This document shows positions 54,407 through 63,473 of a stretch of 64,000 nt of DNA, one piece after another. The notes under the pieces were generated by a model, which saw only the letters and a program-made list of their open reading frames with translations, was not told the DNA's origin and did not search any database. The DNA lies in NCBI GenBank assembly GCA_020632695.1, contig JACKFB010000001.1, positions 62,001 to 126,000 of the forward strand. The letters are read 5' to 3'. Made by a program: the position numbers and the translations under genes. The stretch comes from Deltaproteobacteria bacterium (GTDB lineage: Bacteria > Myxococcota_A > UBA9042 > PHBI01 > JACKFB01). Position 1 is the stretch's first letter; every line of letters starts with the position of its first letter.

Positions 54407-56674
54407 ATGTCGCTCAGCACGCGTCGCCGCTCGGCGGACAGCTCCCCCGCGCCGGAGCCGGCCCCGGCCCCCGCTCCGCCGACCCGCAGCGGGTCGCCGC
54501 TGGCCCTCGCCGGTCAGCGCCTCGCGCCGGACCCGCCGCCCGCACCCACCGCGTTCCAGCGCCGCGCGGCCTTCGCGCTGCTCGCCAGCGCCGCCTGCGT
54601 TGCCGCCCTGCACGGGCTCTACTACTTCCCGCGCACGGTGGACGACATGTTCATCTACCTGCGCTACGCGGAGAACGCGGCGGCCGGCCACGGCCTGGTC
54701 TACAACCTCGGCGAGCGCGTCGAGGGCTTCAGCGGCCCCCTCTGGCTCGGCGCGCTGACCCTGGGCGAGTGGTCGGGGTTGGGCGCCCTCGCCACCGCCA
54801 AGCTGCTCGGCGTGCTCTCGCTGCTGGCGCTCGGCGCGGGCGTCTATCGCTTGGGTCGTCAGCGCTTCGGGCTGGCCCCCGCGGTGGCCGCGCTGGCCGT
54901 CCTCGCCCTGGCGCTGGACAGCTACGTCGTGTCCTGGGGCCTCTGGGGTCTCGAGACGCCCTCCTATCTCGCGCTCATCGTCTGGTCGGTGGTGTGGCTC
55001 GAGCGCCGGGTCACCCGGCCCACCACCCGATCGGGCGTGCTCCTGGCGGTCACGGCCGGCGGCCTTCTGCTCTCCCGCCCCGAGGCTCCCTTGATGGCGG
55101 CGGCGCTGGTCCTGGCCGAGCTCTTCCGCGGACCCGATCGCGCGACCACGCTCCGCCGCCTCCGCCTCCTCGCGGGCCCGCTCTGCCTGGCCGCCCTGGC
55201 GCTCGGCGCCTGGGTCATCTTCCGCCGCGTCTGCTTCGGCCTCTGGCTCCCGCACACGCACTACGCCAAGCTCGGCGCCGGCCTCCGCCTCGACAACCTC
55301 GCCGCGCTGGTCTCCCAGGGCGCCGGCCCCGCCGAGCTCGCCGTCCTCGTAGCCGCTGGTCTGGGAGCCATCCTCGTGCTCTGGAAGCGGCGCGACCCGC
55401 TCTTCCTGCTCGTCGCGCTGGCGACCTGCGCCTTCGTCGCGCTGGTCGAGCGCGACTGGATGCCCAACGTGCGCCACTTCCTGCCGATCCGCGTCCTGGC
55501 GCCCACGGTGCTCCTGGCGGCCGCCGCCCTCACCGGCCGCCGCGCGCTGCTGCTCCTGGCCGCCTCCCTCACCTTGCTCGGCGCCCTCGACGTGGCCCGC
55601 GTCGACGCCCGCTACGGCGTCGAGGACTTCCACGCCCACGGCGGCGGCAAGCACTGGACCAAGCAGAAGTCCCTGGCCACCTGGCGCGACACGGCCGCCG
55701 CCCTCAGCCACACCTGGCCCGACCACGTGCTCGGCATGAAGCCACAGCAGGGCGGGATGATCACGCAGCTCTACCGGCTGTTCGAGGCCGACGCGCGCCC
55801 GCTCGAGAGCGTGTGGTTCGTCGGCCGCGACATCGGCCGCGTGGGCTGGCTGGCCCCCGCCCGCATCTTCGACACGGACGGCCTCTTCACGCCCGACGTG
55901 GTCGAGCTCGGCCCCGACGCCGTCCCGGACGCGCTCATCGAGCGCGCCTTCGGCCGCCCCGTGGCGATGAGCGAGCTTCCCGCCGCGTGGAGCCGCGCCG
56001 TCGAGCTGGAGTCGGTGCGCCAGCGCTACGAGGTCGCCGGATCGCGGGCGCACCTCCGCGCGCGCCATGTCGCGCCGCCCGAGTCCTCGGTCGTGCTCGC
56101 CCGCTACGAGGCCGCGCTGCGCAAGATGCCTGCCCGCTACCAGCTCATGACGCTCTACGGCGAGGGCGTCGGCGCTGCGCTCGAGCGCCGCACGAACTGG
56201 ATCCGCGGGCTGGCCGAGCGGGAGGACGCCCTGCGGCGAGATGGCGTCCCCTCGGGGCTCGGCGTCCCGTTGCGGCTGGACGGGGTCATCGACCTCCTCG
56301 GCTGCGAGCTCCCGGCCGAGGTCTCCATTGGCGAGGAGCTCCCGCTCACCTGCTACTTCCGCTCCGTCGCGACCACCGTCCGCGACTACCGGGTCTTCGT
56401 CCACGCACCCGGCAGCCTCCCACACCAGGACCACGTGCCCGGCCGCGAGGGGTGGCCTGCCAGCACGTGGCAGGTCGGCGCGGTGGTCGTCGATCACCTC
56501 CGCATCGCCATCCCGCGCGGGTTCTCCGGCACCGACCTGTCGCTGCGGATCGGCCTCTACGAAGGGCGCCACCGCGCCGTCGTCGTGCCGCTCGGCGGGG
56601 TGCGCCCGAGCGAGGTCCTGGATCCGGAAGGTCGCATCGTGCTGCCGAGCGTTCGCGTGCTGCCCGCCAAGTGA
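54407..56674 (+). CDS. GT-C-type polytopic glycosyltransferase-like protein
   Basis: The 755-residue protein starts with a Pro/Ala-rich cytoplasmic segment and then has about ten hydrophobic segments between residues 45 and 400. The first extracytoplasmic loop carries VDDMFIYLRYAENAAAGHG followed by GERVEGFSGPLW. This pattern is shared with AftB-like arabinofuranosyltransferases and related GT-C enzymes, whose acidic pair binds the polyprenyl-phosphate sugar donor. The C-terminal 350 residues are soluble and include a beta-sandwich (DLLGCELPAEVSIGEELPLTCYF) that may bind carbohydrate. It is likely to modify cell-surface glycans. Donor and acceptor are unknown, and the ribosome site is weak. 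Confidence 0.82.
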   Translation: MSLSTRRRSADSSPAPEPAPAPAPPTRSGSPLALAGQRLAPDPPPAPTAFQRRAAFALLASAACVAALHGLYYFPRTVDDMFIYLRYAENAAAGHGLVYNLGERVEGFSGPLWLGALTLGEWSGLGALATAKLLGVLSLLALGAGVYRLGRQRFGLAPAVAALAVLALALDSYVVSWGLWGLETPSYLALIVWSVVWLERRVTRPTTRSGVLLAVTAGGLLLSRPEAPLMAAALVLAELFRGPDRATTLRRLRLLAGPLCLAALALGAWVIFRRVCFGLWLPHTHYAKLGAGLRLDNLAALVSQGAGPAELAVLVAAGLGAILVLWKRRDPLFLLVALATCAFVALVERDWMPNVRHFLPIRVLAPTVLLAAAALTGRRALLLLAASLTLLGALDVARVDARYGVEDFHAHGGGKHWTKQKSLATWRDTAAALSHTWPDHVLGMKPQQGGMITQLYRLFEADARPLESVWFVGRDIGRVGWLAPARIFDTDGLFTPDVVELGPDAVPDALIERAFGRPVAMSELPAAWSRAVELESVRQRYEVAGSRAHLRARHVAPPESSVVLARYEAALRKMPARYQLMTLYGEGVGAALERRTNWIRGLAEREDALRRDGVPSGLGVPLRLDGVIDLLGCELPAEVSIGEELPLTCYFRSVATTVRDYRVFVHAPGSLPHQDHVPGREGWPASTWQVGAVVVDHLRIAIPRGFSGTDLSLRIGLYEGRHRAVVVPLGGVRPSEVLDPEGRIVLPSVRVLPAK

Positions 56675-56729
56675 CCGCAGCGCGAACGCTGGTGCTTCGT
56701 CTCCCTGCCCGGCGGCGCCGCCATCGCAC

Positions 56730-58148
56730 TCAGCGCGGCAGCACCAGCAGCCGCTCTTCGGTGTAGTCGTGGATGGCGTAGCGCAGGCCCTCGCGCCCCA
56801 GGCCCGAGTCCTTCACCCCGCCATAGGGCATGTGGTCGACGCGGAAGGTGGGCACCTCGCCGACCAGCAAGGCGCCGACCTCCAAGGTCTCGAAGGCCTG
56901 GGTGATGCGGTCGAGGCGCTGGGTGAAGAGCCCCGCCTGCAGGCCGAAGCGGCTGCGGTTGACCTGCGCCAGGGCTTCGTCGAAGGCGTCGTAGGCCTCG
57001 ACGATGACGCCGGGTCCGAAGAGCTCGGTGCGCGCCAGCCGCGAGTCCGGCGGGACCTCGGTGAGGATCATCGGGTCGAAGATGCGCCCCTCGCGGTGTC
57101 CGCCCAGAAGCCGCCGCGCGCCGCCGGCCTCCGCCCCGTCGATGAGCTCGCTGACCTTCTTCACCGCCCGCTCGTCGATGAGCGCGCTCATCACCACGCC
57201 CGGCTGGTCGGGCGCGCCCACCTTCACCCGGTCGCGCACGACCTGCTCCAGGTCCGCCACGAAGCGCTCGTAGACGTCCCGGTGGACGTAGACCCGCTGC
57301 ACCGAGATGCACACCTGACCCGCGTAGGCGAAGGCGCCCGTGGCGATGCGGCCGACCATGGCGTCCCAGTCCGGGGCGTCAGGCTCGACGATGACGGCCG
57401 CGTCGCCGCCCAGCTCGAGGATCACGCGCTTCTTCCCGCAGCGCGCCTTGAGCTCCCAGCCGACCGTGTCGCTGCCGGTGAAGCTCAGCACCGCCGGCCG
57501 CGGGTCGGTCACCATGGCGCCAGTGGCCTCGTGCGGCGCGTTGAACACGCTCAGGGCCTCCGGCGGCCACCCGGCCTCCAGGATGATCCGGGCCAGGGCG
57601 AGCGCCGAGCGCGGCGTCGAGGCCGCGGGCTTCAGCACGATGGGGCACCCGGCCGCCAGCGCAGGCGCCAGCTTGTGGGCCACCAGGTTCAGCGGGAAGT
57701 TGAAGGGGGTGATCGCCGAGACGACGCCGGCCGGGAAGCGGCGGGTCATCGCCCACTTGTCGTCGGCGCGTCGGGCCGCGTCCATCGGGATGACCTCACC
57801 CCGAGCCGACCGGATCTCCTCACCGGCGAAGGTGAAGGTGTCGATCGCGCGCGCCACCTCGCCGCGGGCCTGGTCGATGGGCTTGGCCGCCTCGGCCGAG
57901 AGCGTGCGGGCCAGCGCGTCGGACTGCTCGCCGATGGCGGCGGCCACGGAGCGGCAGATCTCGGCGCGCCGCCATACGGGCAGGGCCGCGACCTCGGCGC
58001 GGCTCGCGTGGGCACGGGCGATGGCGTGCTCCACCTGCGCTGCGGAGGCTTCGGCGACCTCCGCCAGCAGCTCGCCCGACCAGGGCGAACGCACCTCGGT
58101 GACCTGCTCGCCGTCCCGCCACTCGCCGGCGATGAGATTCGATTCCAT
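56730..58148 (-). CDS. Aldehyde dehydrogenase (NAD(P)-dependent)
   Basis: The 472-residue enzyme oxidises an aldehyde to the acid. The catalytic general base Glu is in LELGGDAAVIV near residue 248 and the nucleophilic Cys is in AYAGQVCISVQRVYVH near 280. FNFPLNLVAHKLAPALAAG near 145 and SFTGSDTVGWELK near 225 are the cofactor-binding blocks. The sequence is closer to non-phosphorylating glyceraldehyde-3-phosphate or lactaldehyde dehydrogenases than to betaine aldehyde dehydrogenase, but the substrate is unassigned. GGAGG lies just before the ATG at 58148. An in-frame start further upstream is less likely. Confidence 0.9.
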   Translation of the reverse strand: MESNLIAGEWRDGEQVTEVRSPWSGELLAEVAEASAAQVEHAIARAHASRAEVAALPVWRRAEICRSVAAAIGEQSDALARTLSAEAAKPIDQARGEVARAIDTFTFAGEEIRSARGEVIPMDAARRADDKWAMTRRFPAGVVSAITPFNFPLNLVAHKLAPALAAGCPIVLKPAASTPRSALALARIILEAGWPPEALSVFNAPHEATGAMVTDPRPAVLSFTGSDTVGWELKARCGKKRVILELGGDAAVIVEPDAPDWDAMVGRIATGAFAYAGQVCISVQRVYVHRDVYERFVADLEQVVRDRVKVGAPDQPGVVMSALIDERAVKKVSELIDGAEAGGARRLLGGHREGRIFDPMILTEVPPDSRLARTELFGPGVIVEAYDAFDEALAQVNRSRFGLQAGLFTQRLDRITQAFETLEVGALLVGEVPTFRVDHMPYGGVKDSGLGREGLRYAIHDYTEERLLVLPR

Positions 58149-58249
58149 GGCTGCCTCCGGGCTCTCCGGCGAGCCTATCGCGCCGCGTACCCACCCGCCA
58201 GGAGGCGGCCGCCCGGCCATGGGCGCGCATCTGTGCTAGGCTTCGTGCC

Positions 58250-58864
58250 GTGAGCGACGTCGACGAGAGCGGACGATTGGTGTTCGGGCCGGCCGAGCGC
58301 AACCGGGGACCGATCCTGGAGGTGCTGCGCCAGGTGCTGCCCGACGACGGGTTGGTCCTGGAGGTCGCCAGCGGGTCGGGGCAGCACGCGGTGCACTTCG
58401 CGCGGGCCCTGCCGCGGATCATCTGGCAGCCGAGCGACCGCGAGGACGAGCGCCTGAGCTCGATCGAGGCGTGGCGCACCACCGAGGGTACGGACAACCT
58501 CTGGCCGCCGCTGCGGCTGGACGTCACCGAGCTGCCCTGGCCGGTGGAGCAGGCTGACGCGGTGGTCAACATCAACATGCTGCACATCACCCCGCGCGAG
58601 GTGGGCCTGGCGCTCTTCGCCGGGGCCGGGCGCGTGCTGGACACCGGCGGCGTGCTCTGCCTCTACGGTCCGTACCGGGTGGGAGGCGTGCACACGGCCC
58701 CGTCGAACGCCGAGTTCGAGGACCGGCTGCGCGCGATGGACCGGCGCTACGGCATCTGGGACGTCACCGAGGCGGCCGAGGCTGCGTCGGCCGAGGGGTT
58801 CGGCGAGCTGGAGCGCTTCGAGATGCCGGCGAACAACCAGATGCTGGTGTTTCGCCGCATCTGA
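58250..58864 (+). CDS. DUF938 SAM-dependent methyltransferase-like protein
   Basis: The 204-residue protein matches the DUF938 family: it opens with FGPAERNRGPILEVL, has the SAM-binding motif LEVASGSGQHAVHFA near residue 42, WQPSDREDER near 64, NINMLHITPREVG near 107 and the closing MPANNQMLVFRR. The family is predicted to bind S-adenosylmethionine; no substrate is known. It starts at a GTG and is divergent from the aldehyde dehydrogenase and convergent with the hypothetical gene at 58887. Confidence 0.88.
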   Translation: MSDVDESGRLVFGPAERNRGPILEVLRQVLPDDGLVLEVASGSGQHAVHFARALPRIIWQPSDREDERLSSIEAWRTTEGTDNLWPPLRLDVTELPWPVEQADAVVNINMLHITPREVGLALFAGAGRVLDTGGVLCLYGPYRVGGVHTAPSNAEFEDRLRAMDRRYGIWDVTEAAEAASAEGFGELERFEMPANNQMLVFRRI

Positions 58865-58886
58865 CGGGGGCGCCGGGATCGCCGGT

Positions 58887-59585
58887 TCAGCCCGGCGGCG
58901 GGGGGAAGGCGTCGCGGGTGAAGCGGCGGCCGGCCAGGCGGACGAGCTGCGCCGGCACCCCACGGAGCGGGGCGTCGCGGGCGCGCTCGGGGAAGGTGTC
59001 GGCCGCGTAGTTGGCGAAGGCGACGAGGCTCGAGAAGTCGTGGCGGATGAAGGGCGGCAGCGCGCTCGGGTCGGGGTAGTCGAAGGCGGCGGCGCGGTCG
59101 ATCCAGCCGCCGGGCTCGAGGAAGCGGCGGCGGTAGGCGCTGGCCTCGGGGATGACCAGATCGACCAGGCGGCGCTCGCGGGCGGCGGCGCGGGTGGTGG
59201 CGGCCTCGACGTCCCGGAGGTGCCGGCGCAGGCGCTCGAGCCCGTCGGGGTGGGTCTGGACGAGCTGGAGATCGTAGACCGGGTAGCCCTCGTGCAGGAC
59301 GTAGCTGAGGTGGCGGAACACGCCCAGCGCCGTGCTGTGAAGGCCGTGGCCGATGCGCAGGTGATCGCGACCCACCTGGGAGAAGACCACCGGCGTGCGC
59401 AAGAGCGGGTGGCCCAGCGGCGCCCCGGCGTAGCGCGCGGCGTCGCCGTCGTCGGCCATCACCACGTAGGGGATCATCTCGACCTGGGCGCAGAAGAGCT
59501 GCCACGCGGTGGGGAGGCGCGGGATGAGGCCGCGCTCGACGAACACCGCGAGGCGAACGGACGGATCGTGAGAGGGACGCGTCAT
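58887..59585 (-). CDS. Hypothetical protein linked to the membrane-DCC gene
   Basis: The 232-residue protein has no signal peptide or membrane segment. A possible strand-helix pattern appears in WQLFCAQVEMIPYVVMADDGD near residue 30 and VFSQVGRDHLRIGHGLHS near 68. The C-terminal third is rich in charged residues. I do not recognise the family. Its ATG at 59585 overlaps the stop of the upstream membrane-DCC gene by 4 bp (ATGA), so the two are translationally coupled and probably functionally linked. Confidence 0.7.
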   Translation of the reverse strand: MTRPSHDPSVRLAVFVERGLIPRLPTAWQLFCAQVEMIPYVVMADDGDAARYAGAPLGHPLLRTPVVFSQVGRDHLRIGHGLHSTALGVFRHLSYVLHEGYPVYDLQLVQTHPDGLERLRRHLRDVEAATTRAAARERRLVDLVIPEASAYRRRFLEPGGWIDRAAAFDYPDPSALPPFIRHDFSSLVAFANYAADTFPERARDAPLRGVPAQLVRLAGRRFTRDAFPPPPG

Positions 59586-60757
59586 GGGGAGAACCGTGTG
59601 CGAAGCTCGGGGGGCATCAGCGGGCAGGCGTCGGACTTCTTGCCGAAGAGACGGTACCGCACCCGGGCGACCAGGTCGTACAAGGAATCGGCGACCGGCG
59701 GCGGGATGACGCGCGAGGCCGCCGCGACGAGACGCCAGAGGCCGCCCAGGCGCGCGAGCAGGTGGCGAACGGCGCGGGCGCGCAGCAGCAGGTCCCCCGA
59801 GGCCGTGCGTACCACGATGCTGTCGGGGAGCGTGGCGCGGCGTTCGGCGGGGACCAGGCGCTCGAAGGTGTCGGACTGCAGCGCGGCGAAGCGAAAGGCG
59901 CGGCCGTCGGGGTCCTCGGCGAGCAGGAAGCGGACGGCGCCGTGGCAGAGCGCGCAGGAGCCGTCGTAGAAGATGTGCTCGGGCTCGGGGGCGCGCCGGC
60001 CGGGGACCCAGGCGGGATCGAAGAGGAAGATGTGGGCCGCGAGGGCGAGCCAGGCGCCGGGGGCGTCGGCGGCGGCCAGGGTGGCGGCGAGCTGCAGACC
60101 GACCAGCGCCAGGAAGACGTAGGGACGCCAGCGGGTGACCGTGGCCAGCGGCAGGGCGGCGATCTCGAGGGCGCAGAGCAGGCCGGTCGCGATGGCGGCG
60201 GGGAGCGGGGCCGAGGTCCAGCCGGGGGCGAGCGCGCGGTCGACGCCGGTGGCGAGGTGGGCGAGGCCGAGCACGACCCAGCCGGCGGCGTAGAGTCGGT
60301 GCGGGAAGGTGAAGCCGGCGCCGGGGTCGGGGCGGCCGCGGGCGGCCAGCGCGCCGTAGGGGACGCCGGGGACCAGGGCGTGCACGACGAGCATCGACTC
60401 GGCGACGGGCCAGGCGGCGACCCCGGACAGCGGCGGGGAGAGGTCGCGGAGACACAGCAGCGCGTAGGCGAGGAGCAGCGCGGCGAAGCGGTCGGCGCGG
60501 CCGAGGGCGACCAGCAGGGCCAGCACGCTGGCCACGCCCGAGAAGGCCGAAATCGGGGCGCCGTAGAGCCCGGCGCCGTTGGCGAGCAGCGAGAGCACGT
60601 TCGGGAACCAGGGGCCCAGAGCGTGCGATGTGACGCCGTGGGGGACGGACCAGAGCCAGGGCAGGGTCGCGAAGGCCAGGAGCGCCCGCGCGAGGCTGTA
60701 CTGACCGCCGGTCCAGCCGTTGCGGGCGTCGCGCGCGCTGGTCGGAGGCTCGTCCAT
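59582..60757 (-). CDS. Membrane protein fused to a DCC-family (DUF393) thioredoxin-like domain
   Basis: The 391-residue product has six or seven hydrophobic segments within residues 15-250, an arrangement recalling HTTM-type membrane proteins. A DCC/YuxK-type domain follows with the signature FYDGSCALCHGAVRFLL near residue 262, which contains a CxxC redox pair, and FRFAALQSD shortly after. DCC proteins are thioredoxin-like and are presumed to act in thiol-disulfide exchange. The ATG at 60757 is chosen; a TTG at 60793 overlapping the HD-GYP stop codon is an alternative. Its stop overlaps the start of the hypothetical gene at 59585. Confidence 0.8.
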   Translation of the reverse strand: MDEPPTSARDARNGWTGGQYSLARALLAFATLPWLWSVPHGVTSHALGPWFPNVLSLLANGAGLYGAPISAFSGVASVLALLVALGRADRFAALLLAYALLCLRDLSPPLSGVAAWPVAESMLVVHALVPGVPYGALAARGRPDPGAGFTFPHRLYAAGWVVLGLAHLATGVDRALAPGWTSAPLPAAIATGLLCALEIAALPLATVTRWRPYVFLALVGLQLAATLAAADAPGAWLALAAHIFLFDPAWVPGRRAPEPEHIFYDGSCALCHGAVRFLLAEDPDGRAFRFAALQSDTFERLVPAERRATLPDSIVVRTASGDLLLRARAVRHLLARLGGLWRLVAAASRVIPPPVADSLYDLVARVRYRLFGKKSDACPLMPPELRTRFSP

Positions 60758-60789
60758 GGGCACGACGATCCGGCGGCGTGCCGGCCCGG

Positions 60790-61878
60790 TCAATAGGGAG
60801 GCGGCGCCGTCTCGTCCGGGAAGGCCGCGTGAATGGCCAGCACGTCGTCCATGGAGCGCACGAAGATGTCCAGCAGGTGCGGATCGAACTGGGCGCCGCG
60901 CTCGGCGACCATCATCTCGAGCGACACGTGCGGGTCGAGCGCCGCCTTGTAGACGCGCCGCGTGGTGAGCGCGTCGAAGACGTCGGCGATGGCGGTGATG
61001 CGGCCCACCACCGGGATCGCCGGACCGACCAGGCCGCGCGGGTAGCCGCTGCCGTCCCAGCGCTCGTGGTGCGTGTGGGCGATGGTCGCCGCGACCTTGA
61101 GCACCTGGTAGCCGGTGTCGGCCAGGATGCGGTAGCCGATCTCCGCGTGGGTCTGCATGATCTGCCGTTCGGCAGGCGTGTGGGGGCCGGGCTTCTGCAG
61201 GATGCGGTCGGGGATGCCGATCTTGCCCACGTCGTGTAGCGGGCTGGCCACGCGCACCAGCTCGACGCGCTCCTCGGGCAGCTCGGCGTGGCGGGCCAGC
61301 AGCTCGCAGTAGCGGCTCATGCGCTGGATGTGGGCGCCGGTCTCCTCGTCGCGGGTCTCGCTGGCGATGGAGAGCCGGTGGATCGTCTCCTCCTGCGCGT
61401 TCTTGACCTCCTGGTGGGCCAGCCGCAGCTCCTCCACCGTGGACAGGAGCGCCACCGTGCGCTCGGCCACCAGCTCCTCGAGGCGCTCGCGGTGGCGCCG
61501 GTTCTCGATCTCCAGCTCGCGTCGCCTGAGCGCGTTCATCACGCCGATGACGATCTCGTTGGGCTCGAAGGGCTTGATGATGTAACCGTACGCGCCGAGC
61601 TGGACGGCGTTGGCCGCGACCTTGGGATCGTCGACGCCGGTGACCATCACGATGGCGGTCTGCGGGAAGCGGGCGCCGATGCGCGGCGCGAGCTGGATGC
61701 CCGACTCCCCGGGCATGTTCACGTCGCTCAACACCAGGTCGAAGGGCGCCCGGTCCAGGATGGACATCGCCTCTTCCGCGGTGCCTGCCACCTGACAGCG
61801 ATGGCCCTCGCGCTCCAGGAGTCGTTGAAGCAGCATCCGGATGTGTACTTCGTCGTCAACGACGAGGATTTCAGCCAT
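60790..61878 (-). CDS. HD-GYP response regulator (cyclic di-GMP phosphodiesterase-like)
   Basis: The 362-residue protein has an N-terminal receiver domain (MAEILVVDDE; phospho-acceptor Asp in LVLSDVNMPGESG near residue 51; Lys in YIIKPFEP near 104), a coiled helix (about 125-165), and an HD-GYP domain with HDVGKIGIPD near 210 and HHERWDGSGYPRGL near 265. HD-GYP enzymes degrade cyclic di-GMP. GAGGAG lies 4 nt before the ATG at 61878. It is divergent from the sigma-54 activator with a 129-bp gap, and its partner kinase may be the truncated one at the window edge. Confidence 0.92.
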   Translation of the reverse strand: MAEILVVDDEVHIRMLLQRLLEREGHRCQVAGTAEEAMSILDRAPFDLVLSDVNMPGESGIQLAPRIGARFPQTAIVMVTGVDDPKVAANAVQLGAYGYIIKPFEPNEIVIGVMNALRRRELEIENRRHRERLEELVAERTVALLSTVEELRLAHQEVKNAQEETIHRLSIASETRDEETGAHIQRMSRYCELLARHAELPEERVELVRVASPLHDVGKIGIPDRILQKPGPHTPAERQIMQTHAEIGYRILADTGYQVLKVAATIAHTHHERWDGSGYPRGLVGPAIPVVGRITAIADVFDALTTRRVYKAALDPHVSLEMMVAERGAQFDPHLLDIFVRSMDDVLAIHAAFPDETAPPPY

Positions 61879-62007
61879 CCACTCCTCGAGGTGCGCAGCG
61901 TAGACCAGTGTGGCACCATGCCCGACGTGCTGCAACCGGGTCTGCGCGCTGCGACGCGGGTGACCTGGGGCGCGGGGAGGGTTCCTGCGGAGCCTCCCCG
62001 TCATCAG

Positions 62008-63429
62008 ATGGGGTCGACGGTGCTCAAGCGACTTCTGGTCTGCGCGTCCGAGGTGGACGTGCAGATGGCGGTGGTTCACGCCGCGCAACCCCTCGAGCTG
62101 ATGGTCGTGGCGACGGCCACCAGCAGCGAGGCGCGTCGGCGCGCCGACTCTGCCGACTTCCAGGGCGCCGTCATCACCTTCTCGAACCTGCTCGATCCCG
62201 ACCGCGAGGTGCGGGCGCTGGTGGGCGCGCTGGCGCCGGGCCCGGTGGTGCTGCTGGCGGCCGCCGACCAGGTGGAGCGGGCGCTGGAGCTGCTCAAGCA
62301 CGGCGTGCGCGACGTCATCGCGTTCCCGGCGTCGTCGGCGATGCTGCGGCATCGGCTGGCGCGCTGCTTCGACGCCGCGCCGCGCGGGGCCGCCGGGGAC
62401 GGTGGGGCGCGGCCGACGGTGGCGCGGGACCACGGCCTGCTCGGCGACAGCGCCCCCATGCGGGCCGTGCGCCAGCGCATCGAGAAGCTGGCCTCCACCG
62501 ACCTGCCGGTGGCCATCTACGGCGAGAGCGGCACCGGCAAGGAGCTGGCCGCGACGATGATCCACGCGGCCTCGCGCCGCCGCAACGGGCCGCTGGTCGT
62601 CGCCAACTGCGCGGCGATGCCCGAGACGCTCTTCGAGAACGAGCTCTTCGGCCACGAGCGCGGGTCATACACCGGCGCCATGTCCACCTCCGGCGGCCTC
62701 ATCGAGGAGGCGGCCGGAGGCACGCTGGTGCTCGACGAGATCGGCGAGCTGCCCTTGATGCTCCAGGCCAAGCTGCTGCGTCTGGTGCAGTTCAGCACCT
62801 ACCGGCGCGTCGGCGGCTCCAAGCACCTCCAGGCGCACGTGCGCATCATCGCCGTGACCAACCGCGACCTGCGCGAGGCCTCGGAGCAGCAGCTCTTCCG
62901 GCGCGATCTCTACTACCGGATCAACGTGCTGCACGTGTCGCTTCCGCCGCTGCGCCAGCACATCGAGGACCTGCCGGCCCTGGCCCAGGACATCGCCGAC
63001 CGCTTCTGCCGAGCCCACGGGCTGGCGCCGGTCACCTTCGCCGCCGACGCGCTGGAGCTGCTGATGCTGCACCGCTGGCCGGGCAACGTCCGCGAGTTGG
63101 AGAGCATCATCCAGTCGACCCTGGCGCTGGACTACGGCCAGGTCATCGGCGCGCGGCACATCGAGCTGGGGCTGGACCGCGACCTCCCGCCCAGCCGCAC
63201 CCACGTCGGGCTGGAGTGGGATCTCTCGCTGGGCTTCGCCGACGGCAAGCAGAAGCTGCTCGAGCAGTTCGAGCGGGCGTACCTGGTCCAGGCGTTGGAG
63301 CGCAGCGCGGGCAACGTGGCGGCGGCGGCGCGGGACGCGCGCATCGATCGCAAGACCATGTGGCGACTGCTGCGCAAGTACGGCCTGGACGCCGACGAGT
63401 TCCGCGCCCCCGGCGAGCTGCATCATTGA
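62008..63429 (+). CDS. Sigma-54-dependent transcriptional activator (NtrC family)
   Basis: The 473-residue protein has an N-terminal receiver-like domain (residues about 1-120) without a canonical phospho-acceptor Asp at the third strand (AVITFSN). An AAA+ domain follows with Walker A GESGTGKE at 172-179, the sigma-54 contact loop GSYTGA at 219-224 in place of GAFTGA, Walker B GTLVLDEIGEL, and HRWPGNVRELES. The C-terminal Fis-type HTH ends the protein (AARDARIDRKTMWRLLRKYG). It activates RNA polymerase with sigma-54. The Tyr variant of the loop occurs in functional relatives; the missing Asp suggests phosphorylation-independent control. The start ATG is the first in-frame one past the HD-GYP gene. 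Confidence 0.9.
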   Translation: MGSTVLKRLLVCASEVDVQMAVVHAAQPLELMVVATATSSEARRRADSADFQGAVITFSNLLDPDREVRALVGALAPGPVVLLAAADQVERALELLKHGVRDVIAFPASSAMLRHRLARCFDAAPRGAAGDGGARPTVARDHGLLGDSAPMRAVRQRIEKLASTDLPVAIYGESGTGKELAATMIHAASRRRNGPLVVANCAAMPETLFENELFGHERGSYTGAMSTSGGLIEEAAGGTLVLDEIGELPLMLQAKLLRLVQFSTYRRVGGSKHLQAHVRIIAVTNRDLREASEQQLFRRDLYYRINVLHVSLPPLRQHIEDLPALAQDIADRFCRAHGLAPVTFAADALELLMLHRWPGNVRELESIIQSTLALDYGQVIGARHIELGLDRDLPPSRTHVGLEWDLSLGFADGKQKLLEQFERAYLVQALERSAGNVAAAARDARIDRKTMWRLLRKYGLDADEFRAPGELHH

Positions 63430-63473
63430 CGCGTGGCGCGCGCGGCGCGCGCGGCGCCGCCCGGCGAGCCCGG

